64,000 nucleotides of DNA. Origin: Microbacter sp. GSS18 (GTDB taxonomy: Bacteria; Actinomycetota; Actinomycetes; Actinomycetales; Microbacteriaceae). Shown here piece after piece: positions 26,549 through 34,509 of the stretch (positions are counted from its first letter, which is position 1; each line of letters begins with the position of its first letter). The stretch lies in assembly GCA_029319145.1 (NCBI GenBank), contig CP119753.1, positions 3,162,001 through 3,226,000 of the forward strand. The letters are read 5' to 3'. Below the pieces are notes generated by a model. The model made no database searches. It was not told where the DNA came from and saw only the letters and a program-made list of their open reading frames with translations. A program made the position numbers and the translations under genes.

Positions 26549-27889
26549 GTGACCGCGACACTGCTCCGCGTGGACCGGGACGTCGTCGCGGGCGCGGCGC
26601 GGCGCGTGATGGCGCGGTGCGACGAGCTCGCGCGGGTCTCGGCCATGTCGGGCGGCATCGAACGCGTCTACCTGTCACCCGAGCACGCGCGCGTGAACCG
26701 CCTCGCCGCCGAGTGGATGCGCGAGCTGGGCATGACGACGCGGCAGGACGCCGCGGGCAACCAGCTGGGGCGTCTGCGTGTGAATCCGGCGCCGTCCGGA
26801 CGGTCGCCGGGTGAACCCGCCGTGCGGGACGAAGCGCGGGCACTGCTGATGGGATCGCACCTCGACACCGTCCCCGACGCCGGACGCTACGACGGCATCG
26901 TCGGCGTGCTGATGGCGCTCGAAGTGGTGCGGATGCTGCGCGTGCCCACCGCCGACGGCTCCGGGTTCCGGTCGCCGCTGCCGTTCGCGCTCGAGGTCAT
27001 CGCATTCTCCGACGAGGAGGGCACGAGGTTCGGCAAGGCGCTGCTGGGGTCCTCGGCCGTCGCCGGCGAGTGGGACGCGGACTGGTGGGCGCTCTCCGAC
27101 AAGGACGGCACGTCGCTGCGCGAGGCGTTCCTGGAGTTCGGCCTGGATCCGGGACGCGTCGGCGAGGCGGCACGGCGACCCGACGAGCTGGTCGGATACC
27201 TCGAGGCGCATATCGAGCAGGGGCCCGAGCTCGACGAGCGCGGGGAATCGCTCGCGGTGGTGTCGTCGATCGCGAGCGCGCGGCGTTTCCAGCTCGTCGT
27301 CGAGGGTGAGGCGCGTCACGCGGGCGGCACGCCCTACGATCGGCGGCGCGATGCTCTGCTCGGTGCGAGCGAGGCCGCGCTCGCCGTGGAGCGAATATGC
27401 CGTTCCGAGCATCACATCATCGGCACCGTCGGCCAGCTCGAGGCGTATCCCGGCGCGGTGAACATCGTTCCCGGCGAGGCGCACCTGAGTCTCGACCTGC
27501 GCGGCGAGTTCGACGGGGAGCGCGACCGCGTGTGGCAGCGCATCGAGCACGATCTCGACGAGATCATGGGCCGCCGCGGACTGCGCTGGCGCGCGCACGA
27601 GATCCACAGCGCCCCGGCGGTGTTCTGCGCGCCGCTGCTGCAGGACGCCGTCAGCCTCGGCATCCGCTCGACGACGCCGGAGACCGCCGACGACCCCGCG
27701 GTCATCTTCAGCCGCGCCGGCCACGACGGCATGGCGATCGGGGCCGTGACGGATGTCGGCATGCTGTTCCTCCGCAACCCCGACGGCATCAGCCACCACC
27801 CCGACGAGGCGGTCTCGGCCGGGGACGTCGCCCGCGGCATCCAGGCCCTCGCCGAGTCGGTGCTGCAGCTGGCGGCGGACCGGGGCTGA
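26549..27889 (+). CDS. allC: Allantoate amidohydrolase
   Basis: 446 residues, GTG start one base after the pucG stop. An M20/peptidase T-like zinc or manganese enzyme that splits allantoate into ureidoglycine, CO2 and ammonia. Metal motifs are GSHLDTVPDAGRYDGIVGV, FSDEEGTRFG (catalytic Glu pair) and YLEAHIEQGPELD, the last being typical of the AllC/hydantoinase-carbamoylase group. SRAGHDGMAI near the C-terminus holds the last metal His. Context argues for allantoate over N-carbamoyl amino acids. Last gene of the cluster. Confidence 0.92.
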   Translation: MTATLLRVDRDVVAGAARRVMARCDELARVSAMSGGIERVYLSPEHARVNRLAAEWMRELGMTTRQDAAGNQLGRLRVNPAPSGRSPGEPAVRDEARALLMGSHLDTVPDAGRYDGIVGVLMALEVVRMLRVPTADGSGFRSPLPFALEVIAFSDEEGTRFGKALLGSSAVAGEWDADWWALSDKDGTSLREAFLEFGLDPGRVGEAARRPDELVGYLEAHIEQGPELDERGESLAVVSSIASARRFQLVVEGEARHAGGTPYDRRRDALLGASEAALAVERICRSEHHIIGTVGQLEAYPGAVNIVPGEAHLSLDLRGEFDGERDRVWQRIEHDLDEIMGRRGLRWRAHEIHSAPAVFCAPLLQDAVSLGIRSTTPETADDPAVIFSRAGHDGMAIGAVTDVGMLFLRNPDGISHHPDEAVSAGDVARGIQALAESVLQLAADRG

Positions 27890-28079
27890 GCCGGCCCGAC
27901 CCGGGCCCGCCGTCGCGATCGGCGGTGTCGAACGGCGATGGCACCATGACGGTGTGCGCACCGGTTCGGCGGCGAGTGAAGGGTTTCTGCGGCAGAGTCG
28001 GGATAACCCCCTGGCCGGGGGCGGGGATCGCGCATACGGTCGGGGTTGTCGTGACCCGATGTCAGCGGAAGGGTGGCCG

Positions 28080-28592
28080 ATGGCCGAGGGGGGAAGCGCG
28101 GGGACGTTCTCGCGCCTGTACTGGATGAAGCGCCTCATCTACCGCGGCGACAGGCCGGGGCCGGTCGCGCGGGCGCTCAACGGCTTCTGGGCGCGGCAGT
28201 ACCGGAAGGGCGGTGCTCTGGCGCGGGATCGGGACGTCACGCTCGAGGTGCGCGGCCGCTCGAGCGGCCGCCCGCTGCAGTTCCCCGTTGTGCTCGCCGA
28301 CCACGAGGGTCACTGGTACCTCGTCTCGATGCTGGGGGAGCAGGCGAACTGGGTGCGCAACGTCCGCGCCGGTGACGGCCGTGCGATCATCCGGCACGAC
28401 GGTGAGCACGACGTGACCCTCGCCGAGGTCGCCGTGGCGGAGCGTGCGCCGATCCTGCGGCGCTATCTCGATGTCGCCCCGGGGGCTCGTCCGCACCTGG
28501 CGGCCGAGCGCGGCGCACCGCCGGCCGCATTCGAGCGGATCGCGGCCGAGCACCCGGTGTTCCGGATCGACGGCCTTCCGCAGCCGGCCTGA
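28080..28592 (+). CDS. Deazaflavin (F420)-dependent nitroreductase-family protein
   Basis: 170 residues from the ATG at 28080, preceded by GGAAGGG; an in-frame ATG at 28059 has no ribosome site. The split-barrel fold is shown by VTLEVRGRSSGRPLQFPVVL and YLVSMLGEQANWVRNVRAG, the hallmark strands of the DDN/F420 reductase family. These proteins bind F420 or heme-like cofactors; roles vary and are often unknown. It follows the allantoate gene after 190 bp of GC-rich DNA that holds no clear gene. Immediately after its stop comes a broken alcohol dehydrogenase. Confidence 0.85.
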   Translation: MAEGGSAGTFSRLYWMKRLIYRGDRPGPVARALNGFWARQYRKGGALARDRDVTLEVRGRSSGRPLQFPVVLADHEGHWYLVSMLGEQANWVRNVRAGDGRAIIRHDGEHDVTLAEVAVAERAPILRRYLDVAPGARPHLAAERGAPPAAFERIAAEHPVFRIDGLPQPA

Positions 28593-28597
28593 GCTCA

Positions 28598-29104
28598 GCC
28601 GGACCGGGAGCGCTCTGCTGCTTCGCGCTGCGCGCTCGCGGTGTCGAGAACATCCTCGTCTCGGAGCCGAGCGAGGCTCGTCGCCTCGCGATCGCTTCGG
28701 TCGGCGCGACGAACATCGTCGATCCCGTGAACGAGGATCTGGCAGCCCGAGTCGCTGACACGACGAACGGCGACGGCGTCGACGTCGCCTTTGACGCCGC
28801 CGGCGTCGGCTCGGCCGTCGCGGGAGGGCTGGCGTCCCTGACGCCGGGCGGCACCGTGGTCGTCGTCGCGATCCACGAGCGGACGATGGATCTGCACCCG
28901 ACGCAGCTGGTGCTCGGCGAGACGACCATCACCGGCGCGCTCGGCTACCTGCCCGAGGACTTCGACGCCGTCATCGACGCGATGTCGAAGGGCCTCTACG
29001 ACGCGGGCGAGACCTGGGTGTCGGAGATCCCGGTGGACGAGGTGCCTCAGGCGATCGACGACCTGCGCTCGGGGCGGCTCATGAAGGTGCTCGTGCGTCA
29101 CTGA
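28598..29104 (+). pseudogene. 5'-truncated zinc-dependent alcohol / butanediol dehydrogenase
   Basis: The reading frame resembles the C-terminal half of medium-chain zinc alcohol dehydrogenases. From 28601 it reads GPGALCCFALRARGVENIL (the Rossmann glycine loop and first helix), then VGATNIVDP, GVDVAFDAAGVGSAV and IDDLRSGRLMKVLVRH to the stop. The whole N-terminal GroES-like catalytic domain with the zinc ligands is absent, and no start or ribosome site exists; the first in-frame GTG (28727) is well inside the cofactor domain. The homology begins six bases after the stop of the F420-type gene, which marks a deletion junction. The frame itself is intact, so the loss may be recent. Confidence 0.8.
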
Positions 29105-29123
29105 CCGCGCCCTGCGCGAACGG

Positions 29124-29148
29124 CCGGTCGGACCCCGTGTCCGGCCGG
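29124..29148 (+). terminator. Hairpin after the alcohol dehydrogenase remnant
   Basis: CCGGTCGGAC (29124-29133) and GTCCGGCCGG (29139-29148) pair over 10 bp with one G-T type wobble and a 5-nt loop, 20 bp past the stop. Probably the original terminator of the dehydrogenase gene. No T-run. Confidence 0.5.
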
Positions 29149-29212
29149 CCGGTCTGCGTCGAGTGCGGGATCGCCCGAGCCGATGACGCCGGCAGGCGTC
29201 GAGCGGACGAGA

Positions 29213-29713
29213 ATGGCGGATGTGCGAACCCGATACCCGCGTCGTCGCCGGTGGCCGATCGGAGCGTCCGCCGTCCTCGCGGCGGCGGCGCTCGCCGGCC
29301 TCGCGGGGTGCTCCGAGGACGGCGGCGCCGGTGACCGGGGACTGCCGACGCTGACGCACGACGTCGTCCAGAGCGTGCTCGCGGCCAGCGGCGCCGACGT
29401 CGTCGACCTCTCGGGAACACTCGTCGTCGAGCCGAACGGATGCCTCACGTGGCGCACGATCGACGCCGAGACCCGGACGGCGAACGGCGCCTGGATCATC
29501 TGGCCCGAGGCGGTGAAGCTCGACGCCGACGTCGTCCTGCTGCCCTCCGGGCGCCACGCCGGCCAGGGATCGCGCCTGGACGTCACCGGCGCCTACCTCA
29601 CGCTGCGCCAGCTGCCCGGCGGACAGGACGCGACGTCGTTCCTGGGTGAGTACGGCCGCGTGTGCGGAGCCGATGATCGCGGGGTGCTGCTGATCGTCGA
29701 CGCCGAGGCGTGA
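29213..29713 (+). CDS. Small lipoprotein of unknown function
   Basis: 166 residues from the ATG at 29213 (an upstream ATG at 29183 adds ten residues). An Arg-rich start, a hydrophobic stretch and a lipobox LAGC (AALAGLAGCSEDG) predict a lipid-anchored exported protein. The mature part has a compact beta-rich pattern (LSGTLVVEPNGCLTWRTI; WIIWPEAVKLD; LGEYGRVCGADDRGVLLIV) with two Cys that could pair. No family was recognised. It converges on another unknown lipoprotein, with 7 bp between the two stops. Confidence 0.75.
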   Translation: MADVRTRYPRRRRWPIGASAVLAAAALAGLAGCSEDGGAGDRGLPTLTHDVVQSVLAASGADVVDLSGTLVVEPNGCLTWRTIDAETRTANGAWIIWPEAVKLDADVVLLPSGRHAGQGSRLDVTGAYLTLRQLPGGQDATSFLGEYGRVCGADDRGVLLIVDAEA

Positions 29714-29720
29714 CGCGACG

Positions 29721-30605
29721 TCAGTCGGACCCGACCCCGCCGAACGTGCCGCTCGTGTACTCCTCGCCGTCCTCGCCCGGCGTCGACAGCACGAACGACA
29801 CCGGGTAGCCGTCGATGTCGGCATCCGCCAGCCGCGGATCGCTCAAGCGCTCGGCGATGTCGGCCACGGCCTCGGGCGTGAGGCCCGAGACGTAGAGGGT
29901 CGGGTTGTGCGGCGGCTCCGTGGCTGCTTCGAGCAGGACGCTCGCCTCGGGGTGCGTCAGCGCGATGCGGATGACCTCGCGCACCGCCTCGTCGCTCATG
30001 CGCGCCGGGACGTGGACGATCGTGAGCCTTTCGTCGCCGGGGAGCAGCGTGTAGGTGCCGCCCTCGGCGAAGAGCGGCAGCTCGCGCACCGTCGTGAAGA
30101 CCCACTCGATGTCGGATATGTCCAGCACCGTCACCGTGGGCCAGTCGCCGTCGAGGCTGATGCCGGTGGTGCCCGGGACAGCTGCGACCTCGAAGACCTT
30201 CTCGAGCAGTGCCGTGACCGGCGCGGCCTCCGCGGGGTAGACCTGGACCGACCACTTCGGGGGCGCCGTGACCTCGCCGTCGAGCTGGGCGGCTTCGGGG
30301 CCCTCGAGCTCGAGGGTCGCCGACGTCACGGAGGTCGTGGACGCCGCGACGGATCGGACGTCGGCGGCGAACTCGAGCACCTCTTCGTCGGTCGCGGCTC
30401 CCGCGATCTCGACCACGAGCGAGGACGGACCTTCCGAGCAGTCGACCACGAGCTCGATCGCGCACAGTTCCTCGACCGACGTCGGCTCGGCGGTCTCGAC
30501 CGTCTCACCGCCGTCGGCGCATCCGGCCAGGCCCGCGGCGGCGACGCCCAGCAGGATCGCCGCGGCGATCGCGTTGGGCCGCGGTACCGGTCGTCCTGTG
30601 CGCAC
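29721..30605 (-). CDS. Lipoprotein of unknown function, 294 aa
   Basis: GTG start at 30605 with GGAGGTGA just upstream, a very strong ribosome site. Signal peptide with lipobox (GVAAAGLAGCADGG). The exported part looks like two similar alpha/beta repeats (VDCSEGPSSLVVEIAGAATD; ARMSDEAVREVIRIALTHPE), suggesting a duplicated small domain. No known family recognised. It lies downstream of the ABC importer genes on the same strand but behind a strong terminator, so it is probably transcribed on its own. Confidence 0.75.
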   Translation of the reverse strand: MRTGRPVPRPNAIAAAILLGVAAAGLAGCADGGETVETAEPTSVEELCAIELVVDCSEGPSSLVVEIAGAATDEEVLEFAADVRSVAASTTSVTSATLELEGPEAAQLDGEVTAPPKWSVQVYPAEAAPVTALLEKVFEVAAVPGTTGISLDGDWPTVTVLDISDIEWVFTTVRELPLFAEGGTYTLLPGDERLTIVHVPARMSDEAVREVIRIALTHPEASVLLEAATEPPHNPTLYVSGLTPEAVADIAERLSDPRLADADIDGYPVSFVLSTPGEDGEEYTSGTFGGVGSD

Positions 30606-30634
30606 GAGTCACCTCCTGGTCCGTCGCCTCCCAT

Positions 30635-30679
30635 CACGGTACCGTCCGCGCCGCGCGTGGAGACGCGGACGGCACCGTG
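30635..30679 (-). terminator. Strong hairpin terminator of the ABC importer operon
   Basis: CACGGTACCGTCCGCG (30635-30650) and CGCGGACGGCACCGTG (30664-30679) pair over 16 bp with one mismatch and a 13-nt loop. It lies 3 bp past the stop of the last permease gene (minus strand) and before the start of the lipoprotein gene. Confidence 0.8.
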
Positions 30680-30681
30680 CA

Positions 30682-31593
30682 CTACTGCTGGGCGGTCGTC
30701 ATCGCCATGCGGGCGAGCACGATGTTCTCGGCGATCTGCACCAGGTTGTAGAGCACCAGCGTGATGATCGTGATCAGCGCGATCGAGGTCCACAGCTGCG
30801 TGAACTGGGCCTGCGCGTTGAACTTCAGGATCGAGCCGCCGATGCCGGTTCCGGTCGAGAGCCATTCGGCGAGCAGCGCACCGGTCACGGCGCCGGGCAC
30901 CGAGACGCGGGCGGCGGCGAAGACGCTCGGCAGGGCGCCGGGCATGTTGACCTTGCGCATCGTCATCAGCCGGTTGCCGCCGAAGACGTGCACGACGTCG
31001 AGACTCTGCTGGCTGGCGCGGTTCAGTCCGAACAGCACGTTCGCGAGCGCCGGGAACAGCACGACGATCGTGCCGATCACCGCGACGGATGCCGTCGTCC
31101 CGCGACCCGTGATGAGGATGATCACCGGCGCGATGGCGACGAGCGGGATCGTGCGCAGCAGCAGCACGAGCGGCATGACGCCGGCCTCGACCGAGCGCGA
31201 CAGGCTGAACAGCACGGCCAGCACGATCGCGACGATCATGCCCACCACGAAGCCCAGCGCCGAGTCGGCGAGCGTCTGCGCGAGCAGGGGCGCCATCTGG
31301 GCGCGGTTCGCGGCGGCGTCCTCGTCGGTGAACAGGAACTGCCACACGTCGACCGGGCCTTTCGCGACGAACGGCGAGATGCCGGTCAGGCTCACGACCG
31401 CCTGCCACAGCAGCAGCAGCACGATGAGGGTGATCGCGGCGTTGCCGAGCGACCGCAGCAGGGCCTTCGTCATGGCGCGGCGCCGCTGGGCGCGCAGCCG
31501 CGCCTGCGCCGCGCGCGCGGCCTGCGGCTCGTCGATCGGAGATGTGACCGGGTTCGCCACGGTGACGGGGCGGTTCATCTGGCTCTGGCTCAT
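30682..31593 (-). CDS. ABC transporter permease (NitT/TauT type), distal gene
   Basis: 303 residues from the ATG at 31593, whose first bases overlap the stop of the preceding permease (ATGA). About 45 charged N-terminal residues, then roughly six transmembrane segments and a typical inner-membrane permease coupling loop (AARVSVPGAVTGALLAEWL). Matches the BPD-type permeases of nitrate/sulfonate/taurine and thiamine-precursor importers. It has two permease partners, one ATPase and one binding protein in this operon. Substrate discussed under the binding protein. Confidence 0.9.
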   Translation of the reverse strand: MSQSQMNRPVTVANPVTSPIDEPQAARAAQARLRAQRRRAMTKALLRSLGNAAITLIVLLLLWQAVVSLTGISPFVAKGPVDVWQFLFTDEDAAANRAQMAPLLAQTLADSALGFVVGMIVAIVLAVLFSLSRSVEAGVMPLVLLLRTIPLVAIAPVIILITGRGTTASVAVIGTIVVLFPALANVLFGLNRASQQSLDVVHVFGGNRLMTMRKVNMPGALPSVFAAARVSVPGAVTGALLAEWLSTGTGIGGSILKFNAQAQFTQLWTSIALITIITLVLYNLVQIAENIVLARMAMTTAQQ

Positions 31594-32399
31594 CGTGCTG
31601 CGCTCCCTGCGACCCACGGGGTGACGAGTCGGATCAGCAGTCCCACCAGCCCGTACGCGACGAGGGCGAACACCGCGGTGAGCAGGAACACCGACCACAC
31701 GCCGGCCGAATCCAGCTGACCCTGAAGGCGGACGAGCGTCGGACCGACGCCCGCGGTGATGGCGCCGAGGTACTCGCCGAGGACGGCGCCGAGGAAGGCC
31801 GTCGGCACGGCGATCTGCAGCGCGTTGAGGATGGCCGGAAGCGCCGCGATGAGCCGCACCTTGTACAGCTGCGTCCACGCGCCGCCGCCGTAGACGCGCA
31901 CGACGTCGAGCGAGGCCTTGTCGGCCGACTTGAAGCCGAGGATCGCTCCGACGACGGTCGTGAACACGCACACGAGGGCCGCGAGGAAGATGGCGGTCGC
32001 CGACGGCTCGCCGGGATTCTTGGCACCGCCGAGCACGACGACCGAGATGCCGCCGACCGCGACGATCGGCAGGCAGTAGGTGACGACGGCGATCTGGGTG
32101 ATGAGATTCTCGGTCTTCGGGAAGATCAGGACGAACGCCGCGAGCACGAGCGCGATGCCGTTGCCCCACACGTACCCGATCGCCGCGGCCGTGATGGTGG
32201 GTTGGAACACGTTCCACGCGCCGGCGATGTTGCCGTCGACGAACAGCCACTGGAACACGGCCCAGGGAGAGGGGACCGGCGTGTAGTCGGTCCCCTCGCC
32301 GGGCTGGAACACGACGAGCGAGAAGATCCACCAGAGCAGGATCAGCGAGACACCGCCGATGACGCCTGCGAGCCACCGCGGGACGGAGCGGGCCCGCAC
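31590..32399 (-). CDS. ABC transporter permease (NitT/TauT type), proximal gene
   Basis: 269 residues from a GTG at 32399, which follows the ATPase stop with a 2-nt gap and has GCGGAGGA upstream. Six transmembrane segments are visible (LAGVIGGVSLILLWWIFSLV first). The cytoplasmic coupling loop is KVRLIAALPAILNALQIAVP. With the other permease it should form a heterodimer. Both resemble the permeases of importers for aromatic or heterocyclic small molecules. Confidence 0.88.
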   Translation of the reverse strand: MRARSVPRWLAGVIGGVSLILLWWIFSLVVFQPGEGTDYTPVPSPWAVFQWLFVDGNIAGAWNVFQPTITAAAIGYVWGNGIALVLAAFVLIFPKTENLITQIAVVTYCLPIVAVGGISVVVLGGAKNPGEPSATAIFLAALVCVFTTVVGAILGFKSADKASLDVVRVYGGGAWTQLYKVRLIAALPAILNALQIAVPTAFLGAVLGEYLGAITAGVGPTLVRLQGQLDSAGVWSVFLLTAVFALVAYGLVGLLIRLVTPWVAGSAAR

Positions 32400-32401
32400 G
32401 A

Positions 32402-33262
32402 TCAGTCCTCCGCCTCGGAGCGCCCGTCCGTTCCGAACAGCAGTTCGCTGGCCTGATCGACGTACGCGTGGAACTCCGGCGTCCGCATCATGTCGGGCGT
32501 GCGGGGCCGGGGGAGGTCGATGTCGATGATCTCCTTGATGCGGCCCGGTCGCGGCGACATGACCGCGACGCGGTCGGCGAGGAAGATCGCCTCGCTGATG
32601 CCGTGGGTGACCAGCAGGGTCGTCGCCGGCTTCTCGGTCCAGATGCGCAGGAGCTCGAGGTTGAGGTTCTGGCGGGTCATGTCGTCGAGCGCACCGAACG
32701 GCTCGTCGAGCAGCAGCACCGAGGGCTTGAGCACGAGGGCGCGGGCGATCGACGCACGCTGGCGCATGCCGCCCGACAGCTGGGAGGGCTTGGCGTTGGC
32801 GAAGTCGTGCAGGCCCACCAGGTCGATGAGCTCCTGCACGTAGTCCTTGTCGACCTTGCGGCCGGCGACCTCGAAGGGCAGCTCGATGTTCTTGCGGATG
32901 CTGCGCCACGGGAGCAGGGCGTGATCCTGGAAGGCGATGCCCAGCTCGCTGTTCGCGCGCATCTGGTCGGGCGTCTCGCCGTCGACGAGCGCTTCGCCCG
33001 TCGTCGGGTGCTCGAGCGCCGCGAGGATCCGCAGGATCGTGGACTTGCCGCAGCCCGATGGGCCGAGCAGGGCCAGGAAGGACCCCTTGTCGGTGTGCAG
33101 GTCGGTGTCCTGCAGTGCCGTCAGGCTCTTGCCGCCGCGCAGCGGGAAGGTCTTGCTGAGGCCGGAGATCTGGATGCCCGTACCACCGGTCGGCGCCGGC
33201 GACGAGGTCTCCCCCGTCGCCGGCGCCGTGGTGGCGGCATCCGTGCTGTGGATGTCGGTCAT
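32402..33262 (-). CDS. ABC transporter ATP-binding protein (SsuB/TauB-like)
   Basis: 286 residues. Walker [10 protein letters not shown], signature [15 protein letters not shown], Walker [14 protein letters not shown] and the switch His in [11 protein letters not shown] are all intact. The N-terminal ~30 residues are Ala/Thr/Gly-rich and outside the domain. It powers the two permeases encoded just downstream; the operon order is binding protein, ATPase, permease, permease. Confidence 0.93.
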   Translation of the reverse strand: MTDIHSTDAATTAPATGETSSPAPTGGTGIQISGLSKTFPLRGGKSLTALQDTDLHTDKGSFLALLGPSGCGKSTILRILAALEHPTTGEALVDGETPDQMRANSELGIAFQDHALLPWRSIRKNIELPFEVAGRKVDKDYVQELIDLVGLHDFANAKPSQLSGGMRQRASIARALVLKPSVLLLDEPFGALDDMTRQNLNLELLRIWTEKPATTLLVTHGISEAIFLADRVAVMSPRPGRIKEIIDIDLPRPRTPDMMRTPEFHAYVDQASELLFGTDGRSEAED

Positions 33263-33276
33263 GATGTGCGAGCCGA

Positions 33277-34380
33277 TCAGCCCAGGTAGTCGACCAGGTC
33301 CGGGTTCTCGGCGTAGATCTCGTCGATGATCGTCGTGTCGAACAGGTCATCCGCCGTCAGGTCCCAGCCCGAGGCGGCCAGCGACGCGAGCGTCTGAGCC
33401 TTCAGGTCGTCCGAGATGGTGAACAGGCCGTTCGCCTCGGTCTCCTCGGTCGAGATCAGCAGCTTCTCGGCCTCGACCGCGGCGGCGGTCTTGTCGGGGT
33501 CGAGGTCGCCGAACGTCAGGTCGCCGGCGGCGGCGGACTCGTTGTAGTACTCGATGACGAGGTCGACGGTGTCGTCGGTCGTCTCGGTGAAGACGTCCGA
33601 CCAGCCCTTGATCTCGGCGATGAGGAACGCCTTGATCAGCTCGGGGTTCTCCGCCAGGTACTGGTCGGTGACCGTGTACGTCTCGGCGACGTAGGGCAGG
33701 CCGTTGTCGGCGTAGGCGAGGTTGGTGACCTCGTAGCCCGACATCTCGACCGTGATCGACTCGTTGGTCAGGTACGCCATGAAGCCGTCGACCTCGCCGT
33801 TCATGAGCGGGGTCGGGTCGAAGTCGACCGGCACGACCTCGACATCGGCGGCGTCGATGCCGTTGGCGGCGAGCAGGGCCGCGAACACCGAGGCGTTGGA
33901 GTCCTGAACGCCGATGCGCTTGCCGATGAGGTCCTCGGGCGTGGCGATGTCGCCGCCGTCGGCGAGCGACAGGATCGTGAAGGGGTTCTTCTGGAACGTC
34001 GCGCCGATGATCTTCAGCGGGGCGTCCTGCTCCGCGACAGCGGCGCCGACCGACGCTGCGTCGCTGAGGGCGAACTGCACCGTGCCGGACAGCAGCTTGG
34101 CGACACCCGTGTCGGGGCCGGCGATGCCGACCACGTTCTCGAAGCCGGCCTCGTCGTAGTAGCCGTTCTCGTACGCGTAGAACTCGCCGGCGAACTCCTC
34201 GTTCTTGATCCACGAGTACTGGATGCTGACCTCGCCGTACGAGGCGGCCTCAGCCTCGGTGTCGGTCGAGGACCCCGAGTCGCTGCTGGCGCAGCCGGCG
34301 AGGACGAGTGCGGATGCGGCGAACGCCGCGGCGACGAGCCCGACGCGGGCCCGTCCCTTCAGGTTGCTGTGAATGGCCAT
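33277..34380 (-). CDS. ABC transporter substrate-binding lipoprotein (NMT1/ThiY-like)
   Basis: 367 residues with a lipobox ([13 protein letters not shown]). The mature part follows the NMT1/SsuA-like binding fold: [21 protein letters not shown] at the start, then [20 protein letters not shown] and [12 protein letters not shown]. These features are typical of binders of pyrimidine-like rings, sulfonates or other heterocycles. The xanthine dehydrogenase operon lies 129 bp upstream on the same strand, and a nitrogen-type box sits in the gap. A purine or oxidised purine ligand is therefore the working guess; a thiamine or pyrimidine ligand is the main alternative. Confidence 0.9.
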   Translation of the reverse strand: MAIHSNLKGRARVGLVAAAFAASALVLAGCASSDSGSSTDTEAEAASYGEVSIQYSWIKNEEFAGEFYAYENGYYDEAGFENVVGIAGPDTGVAKLLSGTVQFALSDAASVGAAVAEQDAPLKIIGATFQKNPFTILSLADGGDIATPEDLIGKRIGVQDSNASVFAALLAANGIDAADVEVVPVDFDPTPLMNGEVDGFMAYLTNESITVEMSGYEVTNLAYADNGLPYVAETYTVTDQYLAENPELIKAFLIAEIKGWSDVFTETTDDTVDLVIEYYNESAAAGDLTFGDLDPDKTAAAVEAEKLLISTEETEANGLFTISDDLKAQTLASLAASGWDLTADDLFDTTIIDEIYAENPDLVDYLG

Positions 34381-34439
34381 CGGGTCTGGCTCCCCCTAGG
34401 AAGGACGGAATGTGATCGGCAAGACCCTAGTGGTGTTAC

Positions 34440-34477
34440 GTTTCAGCCCCGAGGTCGGCGTGTTTCGGAGATATGAC
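34440..34477 (-). promoter_or_regulatory. Candidate four-half-site GlnR box before the ABC importer
   Basis: On the minus strand: GTCAT, six bases, GAAAC (34466-34462), six, ACCTC, six, GAAAC (34444-34440). Both GAAAC half-sites are perfect and exactly 22 bp apart, as in described GlnR boxes; the first GTnAC unit has one mismatch and the second is poor. The binding-protein ATG is 60 bp downstream. Confidence 0.5.
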
Positions 34478-34509
34478 GCCGGTCGGATGCCGCGGACGAC
34501 GGCGTCCGC

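Noticed and set aside
28606..28617. CebR-like box GGGAGCGCTCTG
   Set aside because: Two mismatches to the palindrome, inside the alcohol dehydrogenase remnant coding sequence, with no promoter use.
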